A stretch of 28,399 bases of DNA from an uncultured Candidatus Saccharibacteria bacterium (GTDB lineage: Bacteria > Patescibacteria > Saccharimonadia > Saccharimonadales > UBA1547). Position numbers and translations under genes: made by a program. The stretch lies in assembly GCA_946886635.1 (NCBI GenBank), contig CAMPIW010000001.1, forward strand, positions 1-28,399. The letters run 5' to 3'. The notes beneath the pieces were generated by a model that was given only the letters and a program-made list of their open reading frames with translations, was not told where the DNA came from and ran no database searches. Shown here one piece after another: positions 1 to 7,254 of the stretch; positions within the stretch are counted from its first letter, which is position 1; each line of letters opens with the position of its first letter.

Positions 1-1025
1 TCTTTGCGCTCTGGCAAAGTAATGTTTGTGCGACGGTCAAAGCGACCTGGGCGAAGAAGCGCTGGGTCCAGTACGTCGGCCCGGTTTGTCGCAGCTAGCA
101 CAATAACGTTTGTGCCTGTTTCAAATCCATCCATTTCAACCAGAATTTGGTTAAGCGTTTGTTCACGTTCGTCGTGGCCACCACCCATACCACTACCACG
201 ACGGCGACCAACAGCATCAATTTCATCAATAAAGATAATTGCCGGGGCATTCTTTTTTGCTTTTGCAAAAAGGTCACGCACACGAGACGCACCCACACCA
301 ACAAACATTTCAACGAATTCAGAACCACTAATACTAAAGAACGGAACGTTCGCTTCGCCAGCTACAGCGCGGGCAAGCATTGTTTTACCAGTACCAGGGC
401 TACCAACAAGCAAAACTCCCTTCGGGATTTTAGCTCCAAGCGATTCGTACTTTTTTGGATGTTTCAAGAAATCAACAACTTCTTCAAGATCTTGTTTTGC
501 GGCATCGTTACCAGCAATATCATCGAAAACAACTTTTTTCTTGTCGTCGCCGTAAAGAATTGCCTTTGATTTACCAAACCCAAGCGCTTGATTATTTTGT
601 CCCTGCGCTTGGCGCATCATAAACAAGAAAAATACAGCAATCAATAGAACCGGAACAATGATGATCGCCAAATTCCAAAGTATATCAGCTGTTGCAGATG
701 GCGCTTTAATCTCGACAGTTACATCTGCGTCCTCATTAAGACCCTGTTCTTGTAGCGAACTAGTGCTGTCCTTGATTGACTTCTCGGTTGGCTTATCGCT
801 TCCTTCGGGTGTCACCGTTAAATTATTACCTTCAACAACAATTTTAGTAATTTCGCCCTTATTTGCGCGGTTGATTACTTCAGAAATTGGGGTTTCTTTT
901 AGGTTTTCTTGTGAGCCGGTAAGGGCGTACACAAAAAGAGCGCCAAATACGATAAGTGCCCAAAATAGGATTATCCGTAAAATAGTACTCGGTTTTTTCT
1001 TTGGTGAAGGTGCGGTTGATGCCAT
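1..1025 (-). CDS. ftsH: FtsH ATP-dependent zinc metalloprotease, N-terminal part (runs off window)
   Basis: Membrane-anchored AAA+ protease that unfolds and degrades membrane and cytosolic proteins. The 341 residues present are the N-terminal part: a basic start, a membrane segment at about residues 15-35, an external domain, a second membrane segment at about 115-137, then the AAA module. Visible motifs are Walker A GSPGTGKT at 208-215, Walker B IIFIDEID at 263-270, the glycine loop FVGVGASR near 241-248 and the second region of homology ending PGRFDRR near 326-332. The HExxH zinc protease domain lies beyond position 1. The ATG at 1025 is preceded by an AGGAAT-type Shine-Dalgarno about 12 nt upstream. 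It lies 63 nt downstream of tilS, a neighbourhood seen in many bacteria (often with hpt between, absent here). Identification is secure; only the truncation by the window limits it. Confidence 0.96.
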   Translation of the reverse strand, partial: MASTAPSPKKKPSTILRIILFWALIVFGALFVYALTGSQENLKETPISEVINRANKGEITKIVVEGNNLTVTPEGSDKPTEKSIKDSTSSLQEQGLNEDADVTVEIKAPSATADILWNLAIIIVPVLLIAVFFLFMMRQAQGQNNQALGFGKSKAILYGDDKKKVVFDDIAGNDAAKQDLEEVVDFLKHPKKYESLGAKIPKGVLLVGSPGTGKTMLARAVAGEANVPFFSISGSEFVEMFVGVGASRVRDLFAKAKKNAPAIIFIDEIDAVGRRRGSGMGGGHDEREQTLNQILVEMDGFETGTNVIVLAATNRADVLDPALLRPGRFDRRTNITLPERK

Positions 1026-1088
1026 AAAAAATTAATTATTCCTTTCGGGCGTTCTAAGAAACTAGGTATATCTATATAATTTTATCAG

Positions 1089-1907
1089 TTACAGGCTAAA
1101 TTGGCGAGTGCTGAAATAGAACCGCAGTCCATCTCCCGCCTCGAAGGTTGTCTGAGGATTGGCAATTTTAATAGCATGGAGCAAGCGTGCTAACTGGGGT
1201 CGAGTAAGTTTTCCGCTCGTAATTTCACGTAAACATTCGTACGCAACAGCGGTTGGTACGTGTGTAAAAAAGTACCTACTATACCAAGGGCCTTCGCCAA
1301 CCAACACCTTAACTTCGGTACTAATCTCACGTTTTAGTGCTTTTTGGTGTGCATGAAGCGCTCGTAATTCGCGTTTTGCATCGGTTGGAAATAGATGCGC
1401 CTGAGTACGCACACGATTACGAAGATAGACAGGGCTTGCATTGGTCGAATCTTCGCGCCATTCAATGGCGTTTCTTCTGGCGTATTCAATTAAAGATGTT
1501 TTTTCTATATCAATCAAAGGTCTTTGTGCCTCCGAATCAAGCGCAGCTAACCCACGCCATCCCGTTCCTCGTGTCATATTAATGACCACCGTTTCAACAA
1601 GATCATCAAGATGGTGGGCGGTGACAATAGAGGCTCCGTGTTTTTCTGCCAAAGTACGCAAAAATGCATAGCGACGGTCTCGGGCGAATGCCTCACTGGC
1701 CGATGCACCAAGCTCTTCTCGTTTCGTCTCAAATGGCAATCCGTGCCGGGCAGCATACGTTCGAACCAATTCTGCATCAAGGTGAGAATCAGCACGAATA
1801 CCATGATCAAAATGCGCCACAATCAACTCATGTTCGCCCGCGCGAACCATCATATCAAGGAGTACCATCGAGTCTACCCCGCCACTCACGGCCACGATAT
1901 ATTTCAT
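1089..1907 (-). CDS. tilS: tRNA(Ile)-lysidine synthase
   Basis: ATP-dependent enzyme that converts C34 of tRNA-Ile(CAU) to lysidine, so the tRNA reads AUA and accepts isoleucine. The PP-loop SGGVDS is at residues 8-13, AHFDHGIR at 31-38, and the family-typical HHLDD at 98-102 is followed by TGWRGLAAL at about 115-123. At 272 aa it holds the N-terminal catalytic domain plus a short tail and lacks the extra C-terminal domains of the ~430-aa E. coli enzyme; short forms are known elsewhere. Its start overlaps the stop of the peroxiredoxin gene by 4 nt (ATGA), so the two are probably translationally coupled. ftsH follows downstream. A CAT-anticodon tRNA lies elsewhere in the window at 25641. Confidence 0.93.
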   Translation of the reverse strand: MKYIVAVSGGVDSMVLLDMMVRAGEHELIVAHFDHGIRADSHLDAELVRTYAARHGLPFETKREELGASASEAFARDRRYAFLRTLAEKHGASIVTAHHLDDLVETVVINMTRGTGWRGLAALDSEAQRPLIDIEKTSLIEYARRNAIEWREDSTNASPVYLRNRVRTQAHLFPTDAKRELRALHAHQKALKREISTEVKVLVGEGPWYSRYFFTHVPTAVAYECLREITSGKLTRPQLARLLHAIKIANPQTTFEAGDGLRFYFSTRQFSL

Positions 1908-2365
1908 GCCACCTGAAGCGCCTTCAAGTCGTTAACTACCGCCTCTCCGTGGCCCATTGGAGTAACGCGTCCGTACACCTTAACAACTTGTCCTTCGGGG
2001 TTAATAATAAAGGTCTTCCTTAAAATCCCCTCTTTTCCAAACATTTTTTTGCCCCACGCACCGTATGCGTCAATCGTTTCGGCCTTAGCGTCGGTAAGGA
2101 GCGTAAAGTTCAAAGAATACTTTTCCTTAAACTTTTCGTGACTGTTTGGCTCATCTTTGCTGATTCCAATAATCTCGGCCCCCATCTCGGCAAGCGTGTC
2201 ACGCGCATCGCGCAAGCTACAAGCCTCGACTGTACAGCCAGGAGTGTCATCTTTAGGATAAAAATACAAAATTATCCACTTACCCCTGTAATCTTTAAGG
2301 GTATGTACCGTATTGTCGTTATCGTGTAGCGAAAAATCTGGTGCGCTATAAGGAGTTTTATTCAT
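1904..2365 (-). CDS. bcp: Bcp/PrxQ-type thioredoxin-dependent peroxiredoxin
   Basis: Thiol peroxidase that reduces hydrogen and organic peroxides using thioredoxin. The 153-aa length is normal for the family. The active-site motif TPGCTVEAC gives peroxidatic Cys44 and a resolving Cys49 five residues later, the arrangement typical of atypical 2-Cys PrxQ proteins. The thioredoxin-like fold is supported by WIILYFYPKDD before the motif and the GxxRKTFIINPEG strand near residue 112. It is the first gene of a minus-strand unit with tilS (4-nt overlap) and ftsH. The ATG at 2365 has no Shine-Dalgarno; a TATACT -10 box on the minus strand ends six bases before it, predicting a leaderless transcript. 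Confidence 0.94.
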   Translation of the reverse strand: MNKTPYSAPDFSLHDNDNTVHTLKDYRGKWIILYFYPKDDTPGCTVEACSLRDARDTLAEMGAEIIGISKDEPNSHEKFKEKYSLNFTLLTDAKAETIDAYGAWGKKMFGKEGILRKTFIINPEGQVVKVYGRVTPMGHGEAVVNDLKALQVA

Positions 2366-2409
2366 ATATTTAGTATATGCTACTTTTTTAATTGGTATAA
2401 TAGCTGACA
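2366..2409. promoter_or_regulatory. Compact divergent promoter between bcp and the acyltransferase gene
   Basis: Only 44 bp separate the two start codons. On the minus strand TATACT (plus coordinates 2372-2377) ends 6 nt before the bcp ATG. On the plus strand TATAAT (2396-2401) ends 8 nt before the GTG at 2410. At normal spacing the -35 position of each promoter falls on the -10 box of the other. Neither gene has a Shine-Dalgarno sequence in this space. Confidence 0.7.
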
Positions 2410-3540
2410 GTGTCTGAGTTTTCTAAAATTGTGAAGAAAGAGAAATCCGATCGAATATTAACTTTCGATTTACTTCGAGGGTACTTTTTATGTGTAATCT
2501 TGCTTAATCACCTGTATTTTTACCCAAGCGGATTTGAATTTTTTACAGGAAAAAGTGCCCTTTACGCTTCCACTGCTGAAGGTTTCTTCGTGGTATCTGG
2601 AATTGTCCTCGGAATTGTCCGTGGGCGCAAGTTGCTTAACCAACCCTTTAAAGTTGCCGCAAAACTTCTATGGAAACGCTCGATACAGTTATACCTTGCC
2701 AGCATAATCCTGACGTTTCTTTTTACCTTCGTTGCCCAACTATTCCTCGATAACCCTGGGCTAAAATATGGCGTCTTTACCGATTGGACTAACTGGCAGG
2801 ATCTTTTATGGAAAACAATCACGCTTAATTATGTTTACGGCTGGGCCGACTTTCTGCGTCTTTACGCAATATTCATCTTCGTTGCACCATTTGCTCTCTG
2901 GCTGCTTCGCAAGGGGTGGTTGCCTGTGTATCTTATTATCAGCGCGGCTATCTGGGCGCTATACCCACTTATCAATGACTTTGGCGATTCTAATAAAGTC
3001 TTCAGTTGGCAGTTTATCTTCTTTGCCGGCTTTGCCATTGGGTTCTACTGGCCAAAAATTGTTACTTTCTGGCGAGAACTTACTGTTCGCACCCGAAAAA
3101 CCATCGGTTGGTCAACCGTAGCCGTGTTTGCCATAACCCTGCTGACATCGGCTTCGCTTGTTTTTGGAAACGAAATTGGCGGCACACTTGGCCCACAAAT
3201 TGATGCTGTCCACCACGTCGTCGAACAAAACTTCGACAAAGACAGACTGCCAATCCCTCGACTTATTTTAGGTGCCGTTTGGTTTTGGGCACTATTTTAC
3301 ATCGTACGTCGCTACGAATCGTGGATTATGAAGCGATTCGGTTGGTTTTTGCTTGGCTTTGGTATGAATTCACTGTACGTCTATACCCTGTCGGCATTCG
3401 TGGTATTCTTCGCACATCTTGTTATTGCACCTCCAGGCTTTGGCCACTGGATACTGAACTTACTCTTTTCAATTATCGCTTTCGGACTACTACAACTTGC
3501 CATCCAAACCAAATTCTTAATGAAAATTATTCCGCGCTAA
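2410..3540 (+). CDS. OpgC/acyltransferase-like polytopic membrane protein
   Basis: A 376-aa multi-spanning membrane protein with about ten hydrophobic segments. The N-terminus DLLRGYFLCVILLNHL (from about residue 20) and a following FFVVSGIVLGIVRGRKL resemble the first two helices of the OpgC/acyltransferase-3 superfamily (R-G-x-x-(I/L)-x-x-x-x-x-H, then an F-x-x-SG-x-x-x-G motif). Such proteins transfer acyl or succinyl groups onto envelope glycans at the membrane; the substrate here is unknown. The start is a GTG lying 8 nt after a TATAAT box, with no Shine-Dalgarno. It converges on the glycosyltransferase gene and their ends overlap by 14 bp, which suggests but does not prove a shared envelope role. 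The family call is by motif resemblance only. Confidence 0.65.
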   Translation: MSEFSKIVKKEKSDRILTFDLLRGYFLCVILLNHLYFYPSGFEFFTGKSALYASTAEGFFVVSGIVLGIVRGRKLLNQPFKVAAKLLWKRSIQLYLASIILTFLFTFVAQLFLDNPGLKYGVFTDWTNWQDLLWKTITLNYVYGWADFLRLYAIFIFVAPFALWLLRKGWLPVYLIISAAIWALYPLINDFGDSNKVFSWQFIFFAGFAIGFYWPKIVTFWRELTVRTRKTIGWSTVAVFAITLLTSASLVFGNEIGGTLGPQIDAVHHVVEQNFDKDRLPIPRLILGAVWFWALFYIVRRYESWIMKRFGWFLLGFGMNSLYVYTLSAFVVFFAHLVIAPPGFGHWILNLLFSIIAFGLLQLAIQTKFLMKIIPR

Positions 3541-5101
3541 TTTTGTAAGCTGTTGCTTTGTAAATAGTTTTACCAGTGATGTCCGATGTGGCGCTGACTG
3601 TTTCGATTTTCTTCCACGAAGCATCGTACGGCGCAATGTCATTTTCGCTTGTTCCACCTAGATACCAAATTGTTGGGTGTTCTTTTCCAAATGCTGCAAT
3701 ATCTTTAATTTTATGTAGATCGGTATATTTTAACATGTCGAGCGAGCCAAACTCGTAGCGAGTACCTTCATCCATAAAGTAAATTGGATGTTCGGGTGTT
3801 GAGTACGGTGCAGCTTCGTAAAAAATCCATGGTGAGGCGGCAATAATTGGCGTGCCTATTGGCGACGCATCTTGAGCGGCTTCAACTACCTGACGGGTAA
3901 GAATATGGGTGTTCGAATTTTTGTTGAAATTACCATAATGGTACACGTTAGTGATACCGAAGATCATCATACCCACGACAACCAACACTGGAAGCGTTCG
4001 TAGTAGTGGCTGCCATTTTCTCGTTCCTTTAATAAGTACGATTGCAAGGAAAATTGAAAGTGCCACTACCGCCGGAATGAGATACCTATCGACGAACGAC
4101 GAACGGAGCGGTGGCAATGATGCGAAGAATAAAAGCACCGGAGGAGCAAAAGCAAGCGCCGAAATGAGCAAGAATGAACGCTTCTCTTTTGTTTTTAGCG
4201 CTACGTACGCCTTTGGCAATACTGCAATCACCACGAGCACTACAAAAATCATAGCAAGTGCAAGCCAACTTTGAACCTGACCATGCTCTAAGTAGTAGAA
4301 GTAGTTCGTAATATAGTTCGTCGGTGTATCAACTCCTACTGGACCGATCCAAAAACCAGCACTCTGAACAACGGTAAGTTGTTTTATCATAAACGGGAGC
4401 CACGGCAAGAATAATCCAACGGCAAGTGCATAGGTAAGAATCCACGGCTTCGCAAATACCTTAGACCAAAATTCTTTCGGTTTTATACCTTTATGCCAAG
4501 ATTGCACACCATGCCAAGCAAGATGCGCCAACCATGCAAGCGCCGTAAAGTAATGCGTCCACATACCCAGCGAAACCAACACTGCATACCAAACCCAGTA
4601 TTTACGTTGGTTTGTTTCCTTAGCTTTCACAAGTACGAAAGTTGCCGCAAAAACAATGAGCGCAGCAAGCGTATACATGCGTGCCTCGTCGCTGTAACGG
4701 ATAAGCATTGGTGAAAGGACGATAAAAATAAACGACAGCCACGCAACGCTTCGACCAAATAATTTTCGAGACAAGAAGAAAGCAACAACCGCTGTTGCCG
4801 CACCAAGCACAATACTGAGTGATCGATAGCCAATTTCAGTTGTACCAAAAATACTCGCCCAAACTTTTAGAAGCCAATAATAAAACGGCGGATGCACATC
4901 GGTAGCAGTGTAGCGAGCAATATCCCAAAAACTAAACTGTATAATATAAGCGCTAAAGGCTTCGTCAAACCAAATTGAAGCGCGCGGTGCGTTAATAAGC
5001 GTAATCGTTAAAAAAGCGGCCAGCCCCACAAAAAGAATAACCAAATCGAGCTTAGGGTGTTTTTTAAAATACGTAGATAGAGCGGAAATAGTTTTTTTCA
5101 T
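3527..5101 (-). CDS. GT39-like membrane glycosyltransferase (mannosyltransferase/ArnT type)
   Basis: A 524-aa integral membrane glycosyltransferase of the GT-C fold, expected to use a lipid-linked sugar donor at the outer face of the membrane. After the first helix comes ASIWFDEAFSAY, with the acidic DE of the first external loop used in catalysis, and then DVHPPFYYWLLK, the D-x-H-P-P-x-x-Y motif characteristic of GT39/ArnT relatives. About ten further hydrophobic helices follow, then a soluble C-terminal domain of about 130 residues. The chosen start (MKKTIS, ATG at 5101) follows GGGGGT about 5 nt upstream; a longer frame to 5224 would run into the tRNA promoter and is not credible. A TTGTCT-N18-TATTAT promoter on the minus strand precedes it. 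Donor and acceptor cannot be read from sequence. Confidence 0.8.
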   Translation of the reverse strand: MKKTISALSTYFKKHPKLDLVILFVGLAAFLTITLINAPRASIWFDEAFSAYIIQFSFWDIARYTATDVHPPFYYWLLKVWASIFGTTEIGYRSLSIVLGAATAVVAFFLSRKLFGRSVAWLSFIFIVLSPMLIRYSDEARMYTLAALIVFAATFVLVKAKETNQRKYWVWYAVLVSLGMWTHYFTALAWLAHLAWHGVQSWHKGIKPKEFWSKVFAKPWILTYALAVGLFLPWLPFMIKQLTVVQSAGFWIGPVGVDTPTNYITNYFYYLEHGQVQSWLALAMIFVVLVVIAVLPKAYVALKTKEKRSFLLISALAFAPPVLLFFASLPPLRSSFVDRYLIPAVVALSIFLAIVLIKGTRKWQPLLRTLPVLVVVGMMIFGITNVYHYGNFNKNSNTHILTRQVVEAAQDASPIGTPIIAASPWIFYEAAPYSTPEHPIYFMDEGTRYEFGSLDMLKYTDLHKIKDIAAFGKEHPTIWYLGGTSENDIAPYDASWKKIETVSATSDITGKTIYKATAYKISAE

Positions 5102-5201
5102 AATTACCCCCATAATAGCGCAAACCCTACTATTAAGACAATGAGGGGTTAAAACAGGGAGAGAGTCGTGGCAGAGTCTAGCATTGCGCCCTAAAGTGTT
5201 G

Positions 5202-5207
5202 TATACT
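5202..5207 (+). promoter_or_regulatory. -10 box of the tRNA-Pro gene
   Basis: TATACT lies 19 nt before the mature tRNA 5' end, giving a short pre-tRNA leader of about 13 nt. No clear -35 element is visible. Confidence 0.5.
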
Positions 5208-5226
5208 ACCCTAGTCGAACACACAT

Positions 5227-5302
5227 CGGGGTGTGGCGCAGTTGATAGCGCGCTCGGTTTGGGACCGAGAGGTCGAAGGTTTGAGTCCTTTCACCCCGAC
5301 CA
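5227..5302 (+). tRNA. tRNA-Pro (anticodon TGG), CCA encoded
   Basis: Complete cloverleaf: acceptor stem 5227-5233 with 5292-5298 (seven Watson-Crick pairs), D stem GCGC/GCGC, anticodon stem CTCGG/CCGAG with loop TTTGGGA (anticodon TGG at 5260-5262), T stem GAAGG/CCTTT, discriminator A5299 and encoded CCA at 5300-5302. Unusually, the position-19 G is A (5245) and the position-56 C is T (5282), so the normally near-universal G19-C56 tertiary pair becomes A19-U56. Confidence 0.96.
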
Positions 5303-5337
5303 TAGAAAAAAGATTGCCTTGGCAGTCTTTTTTCTAT
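5302..5337 (+). terminator. Rho-independent terminator after tRNA-Pro
   Basis: A near-perfect inverted repeat directly after the CCA: about 17 paired positions, a TT loop at 5319-5320, and a descending arm containing GGCAGTC followed by six Ts. Because the arms carry A and T runs it could act in both directions. Confidence 0.85.
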
Positions 5338-5357
5338 TGTGTATACTTGCAGTGCAC

Positions 5358-6068
5358 ATGAAGCTTACTATTACATCGTTAAACCTCCAAGGCTTCGATA
5401 ACTGGGATGCACGCGCACCACATATTCTTGCCTATTTACAATCGGTTAGTCCCGACGTGATATGCTTCCAAGAGTCTGTCTACCTTCCTTCTGTCTCTGC
5501 ATACAATCCAGCACAGGTGCTCAATAAAGAATTAGGGTATCCACACGAGTTTAGCGATATAACGCGCCTGCAAGTTGGACTAGAGCACCCTGTGTACCGC
5601 GAAGGTCTCACAACCCTATCGCGCCAACCTGCAGCAAAGTCTGAAACCCTAATTCTAAAACAAGCCGAAGACGATGAACACAATCGTATTGTTCAATTAC
5701 TTGATATCCAAATTAAAGATGGCCCACTTATTAAAATTGCCCATATTCACTTTTCTATAACTGACATAGTTGATTACGCAACTGCACACCTAAAAGAAGT
5801 TCTAACGATTTTAGAATCTCGAAACGAAAAGCGCGTTATCATTGGAGATTTCAACCTTACACACCTAGAAGAATCTTCTGAGTTATGGGGCAGTGACTAT
5901 ATTTCAACGTGCGACACACCGTATATTACCTATCCAACAAAAAACAAACGTGTCGATTACGCACTCGTTCCAAATGAATTTTCAATCGATTCGATAGACA
6001 TCTCAAAAGACGGCCTATCAGACCACCGGGCACTCACTGTTACAATCATTATTCCCGACCCTGTCTAG
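5358..6068 (+). CDS. Endonuclease/exonuclease/phosphatase (EEP) family hydrolase
   Basis: A 236-aa protein with the EEP signature motifs in order: SLNLQGF (N-terminal Asn), CFQES (metal-binding Glu, about residue 41), HIHFS in place of the usual H-x-H/NxH step, GDFNLT (Asp and Asn) and the C-terminal LSDHRALT (catalytic SDH). These are divalent-metal phosphodiesterases or phosphatases that cut DNA, RNA, phospholipids or sugar phosphates; the substrate cannot be assigned. There is no signal peptide, so it should be cytosolic. The ATG at 5358 is chosen because the longer frame crosses the tRNA and its terminator. A TATACT box at 5342-5347 ends 10 nt before this ATG, predicting a leader of only about 4 nt. 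Confidence 0.85.
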   Translation: MKLTITSLNLQGFDNWDARAPHILAYLQSVSPDVICFQESVYLPSVSAYNPAQVLNKELGYPHEFSDITRLQVGLEHPVYREGLTTLSRQPAAKSETLILKQAEDDEHNRIVQLLDIQIKDGPLIKIAHIHFSITDIVDYATAHLKEVLTILESRNEKRVIIGDFNLTHLEESSELWGSDYISTCDTPYITYPTKNKRVDYALVPNEFSIDSIDISKDGLSDHRALTVTIIIPDPV

Positions 6069-6105
6069 AAAATCTAACACAGTATCGTGTATAGTCATAA
6101 GCATA

Positions 6106-6639
6106 ATGAATGCGAAAAAAATCTTTAAAAATCGTGGTTTTACAATTGTAGAGCTTCTTATTGTCATCGTTGTTATTGCTATTCTTGCGTCCATTAGCTC
6201 GGTTGCTTACGTAGAAACCCAGCAAGAAGCACGTGACGCTCAGCGTAAAAGTGACCTAACGATAATTGAAAATGCCATGAAGGCTTACAAAATGGAAAAT
6301 GGTGATTTCGTTACCACAAGTAGTGGGTGTGGATCGGGCGGTAACGGTAACGGCTGGTATAACTCTGCGTATAGTGGGTTCCTTAGTATCGATGAGTGCC
6401 TTGTAAATAGTGGAGCACTCGCTACATCAGTAGTAGACCCTTCGGGCACAACCGGATGCGCCTCATCATCAGAACCATGTAGGGCCTACATGAAATACAG
6501 CTGCGGCGAAGTTACCTACCTTATGGCGAGTCTCGAGTCGGAACCATCGATGATGGATGGTCCTACCAACGTTGCATGCGGCAGTGGTGCTAATTACGAT
6601 ACGGCGTACGGTATGAACTACGTTGTAAAAGTCGAGTAA
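6106..6639 (+). CDS. Type IV prepilin / pseudopilin
   Basis: A 177-aa pilin subunit. A short basic leader ends at Gly11, followed by FTIVELLIVIVVIAILA; cleavage at G11/F12 by prepilin peptidase would leave N-methyl-Phe1 and the conserved Glu5 (Glu16 of the precursor). The hydrophobic helix is followed by QQEARDAQRKSDLTIIENAMKAY, the amphipathic part of the helix typical of PulG/PilA proteins. The head contains six cysteines, an even number compatible with disulfides. A TATAGT box at 6090-6095 ends 10 nt before the ATG and no Shine-Dalgarno is seen. The pilus assembly genes begin about 2.6 kb downstream. Whether it is a major or minor pilin is unknown. Confidence 0.9.
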   Translation: MNAKKIFKNRGFTIVELLIVIVVIAILASISSVAYVETQQEARDAQRKSDLTIIENAMKAYKMENGDFVTTSSGCGSGGNGNGWYNSAYSGFLSIDECLVNSGALATSVVDPSGTTGCASSSEPCRAYMKYSCGEVTYLMASLESEPSMMDGPTNVACGSGANYDTAYGMNYVVKVE

Positions 6640-6642
6640 TTT

Positions 6643-7194
6643 TTACTTTGCGAACTCAACGGCGCGAGTTTCGCGAATAACATTTACTTTAATCGTGCCC
6701 GGGTACTGCATTGTACTTTCAATTTTATTGGCAATATCTCGGGCAAGTTTAATTGCCGAAAGATCATCAACACTTGCTGCTCGTACAATCACGCGAACTT
6801 CACGTCCAGCACTAATGGCGTACGATTTTTCAATGCCGTTAAAGCTGTTGGCAACATTTTCGAGTTCGCGCATACGCTCCGAGAAGTTCTCGGCGCTAAT
6901 ATTACGAGCGCCCGGTCGTGCAGCAGAGAGCGCATCACAAACACGAACCACCAGCGCTTCAACGGTCGTCGCCTCAACATCATCATGGTGAGCTTCAATT
7001 GCATGAACAATTTCATCGCTCATACCGTATTTACGCGCTAGTTCGGCACCAATGTGGTGATGCTTACCTTCAACTTTATGCGTTACGGCTTTGCCCATAT
7101 CGTGAAGTAATGTAGCGGTTTTAGCAATCCGAACATCGGCGCCAATTTCTTCAGCAATAAGGCCCGCCATGTGTGCCATTTCAGTACTATGCAT
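6643..7194 (-). CDS. rny: RNase Y C-terminal (HD domain) fragment, separated by an in-frame stop
   Basis: C-terminal part of RNase Y, the membrane-anchored endoribonuclease that starts mRNA decay. This piece carries the HD phosphohydrolase domain: HSTEMAH at residues 2-8, LLHDMGK with the metal-binding H31-D32, HHHIGAE, AHHDD, and the later Asp in VRVCDALSAARPGAR. It is in the same frame as the upstream fragment. Twenty sense codons between the TAA (7255-7257) and this ATG encode the conserved stretch ELLHLLGELKFRTSYGQNVL, so gene continuity is intact apart from one codon. The ATG at 7194 is the first methionine after the stop and would start right at the first metal-ligand His, losing a conserved helix. 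It ends 4 nt from the convergent prepilin gene. It may be a pseudogene, a sequencing error, or a readthrough or split product. Confidence 0.85.
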   Translation of the reverse strand: MHSTEMAHMAGLIAEEIGADVRIAKTATLLHDMGKAVTHKVEGKHHHIGAELARKYGMSDEIVHAIEAHHDDVEATTVEALVVRVCDALSAARPGARNISAENFSERMRELENVANSFNGIEKSYAISAGREVRVIVRAASVDDLSAIKLARDIANKIESTMQYPGTIKVNVIRETRAVEFAK

Positions 7195-7254
7195 TAAAAC
7201 ATTTTGTCCATAACTTGTACGGAACTTCAGTTCACCAAGTAGGTGAAGTAGTTC

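Noticed and set aside
4..555. Open frame of 183 codons on the plus strand
   Set aside because: It is the antisense of ftsH, whose minus-strand translation shows Walker A, Walker B and the second region of homology; the plus-strand frame is Ser/Thr-rich with no family signal.
5102..5224. N-terminal extension of the glycosyltransferase
   Set aside because: It covers the tRNA promoter and has no Shine-Dalgarno; the ATG at 5101 has GGGGGT upstream and opens a normal GT39 N-terminus.
5184..5357. N-terminal extension of the EEP-family gene
   Set aside because: The extension translates the tRNA-Pro and its terminator; the family start at MKLTITSLNLQG and the TATACT box at 5342-5347 fix the start at 5358.
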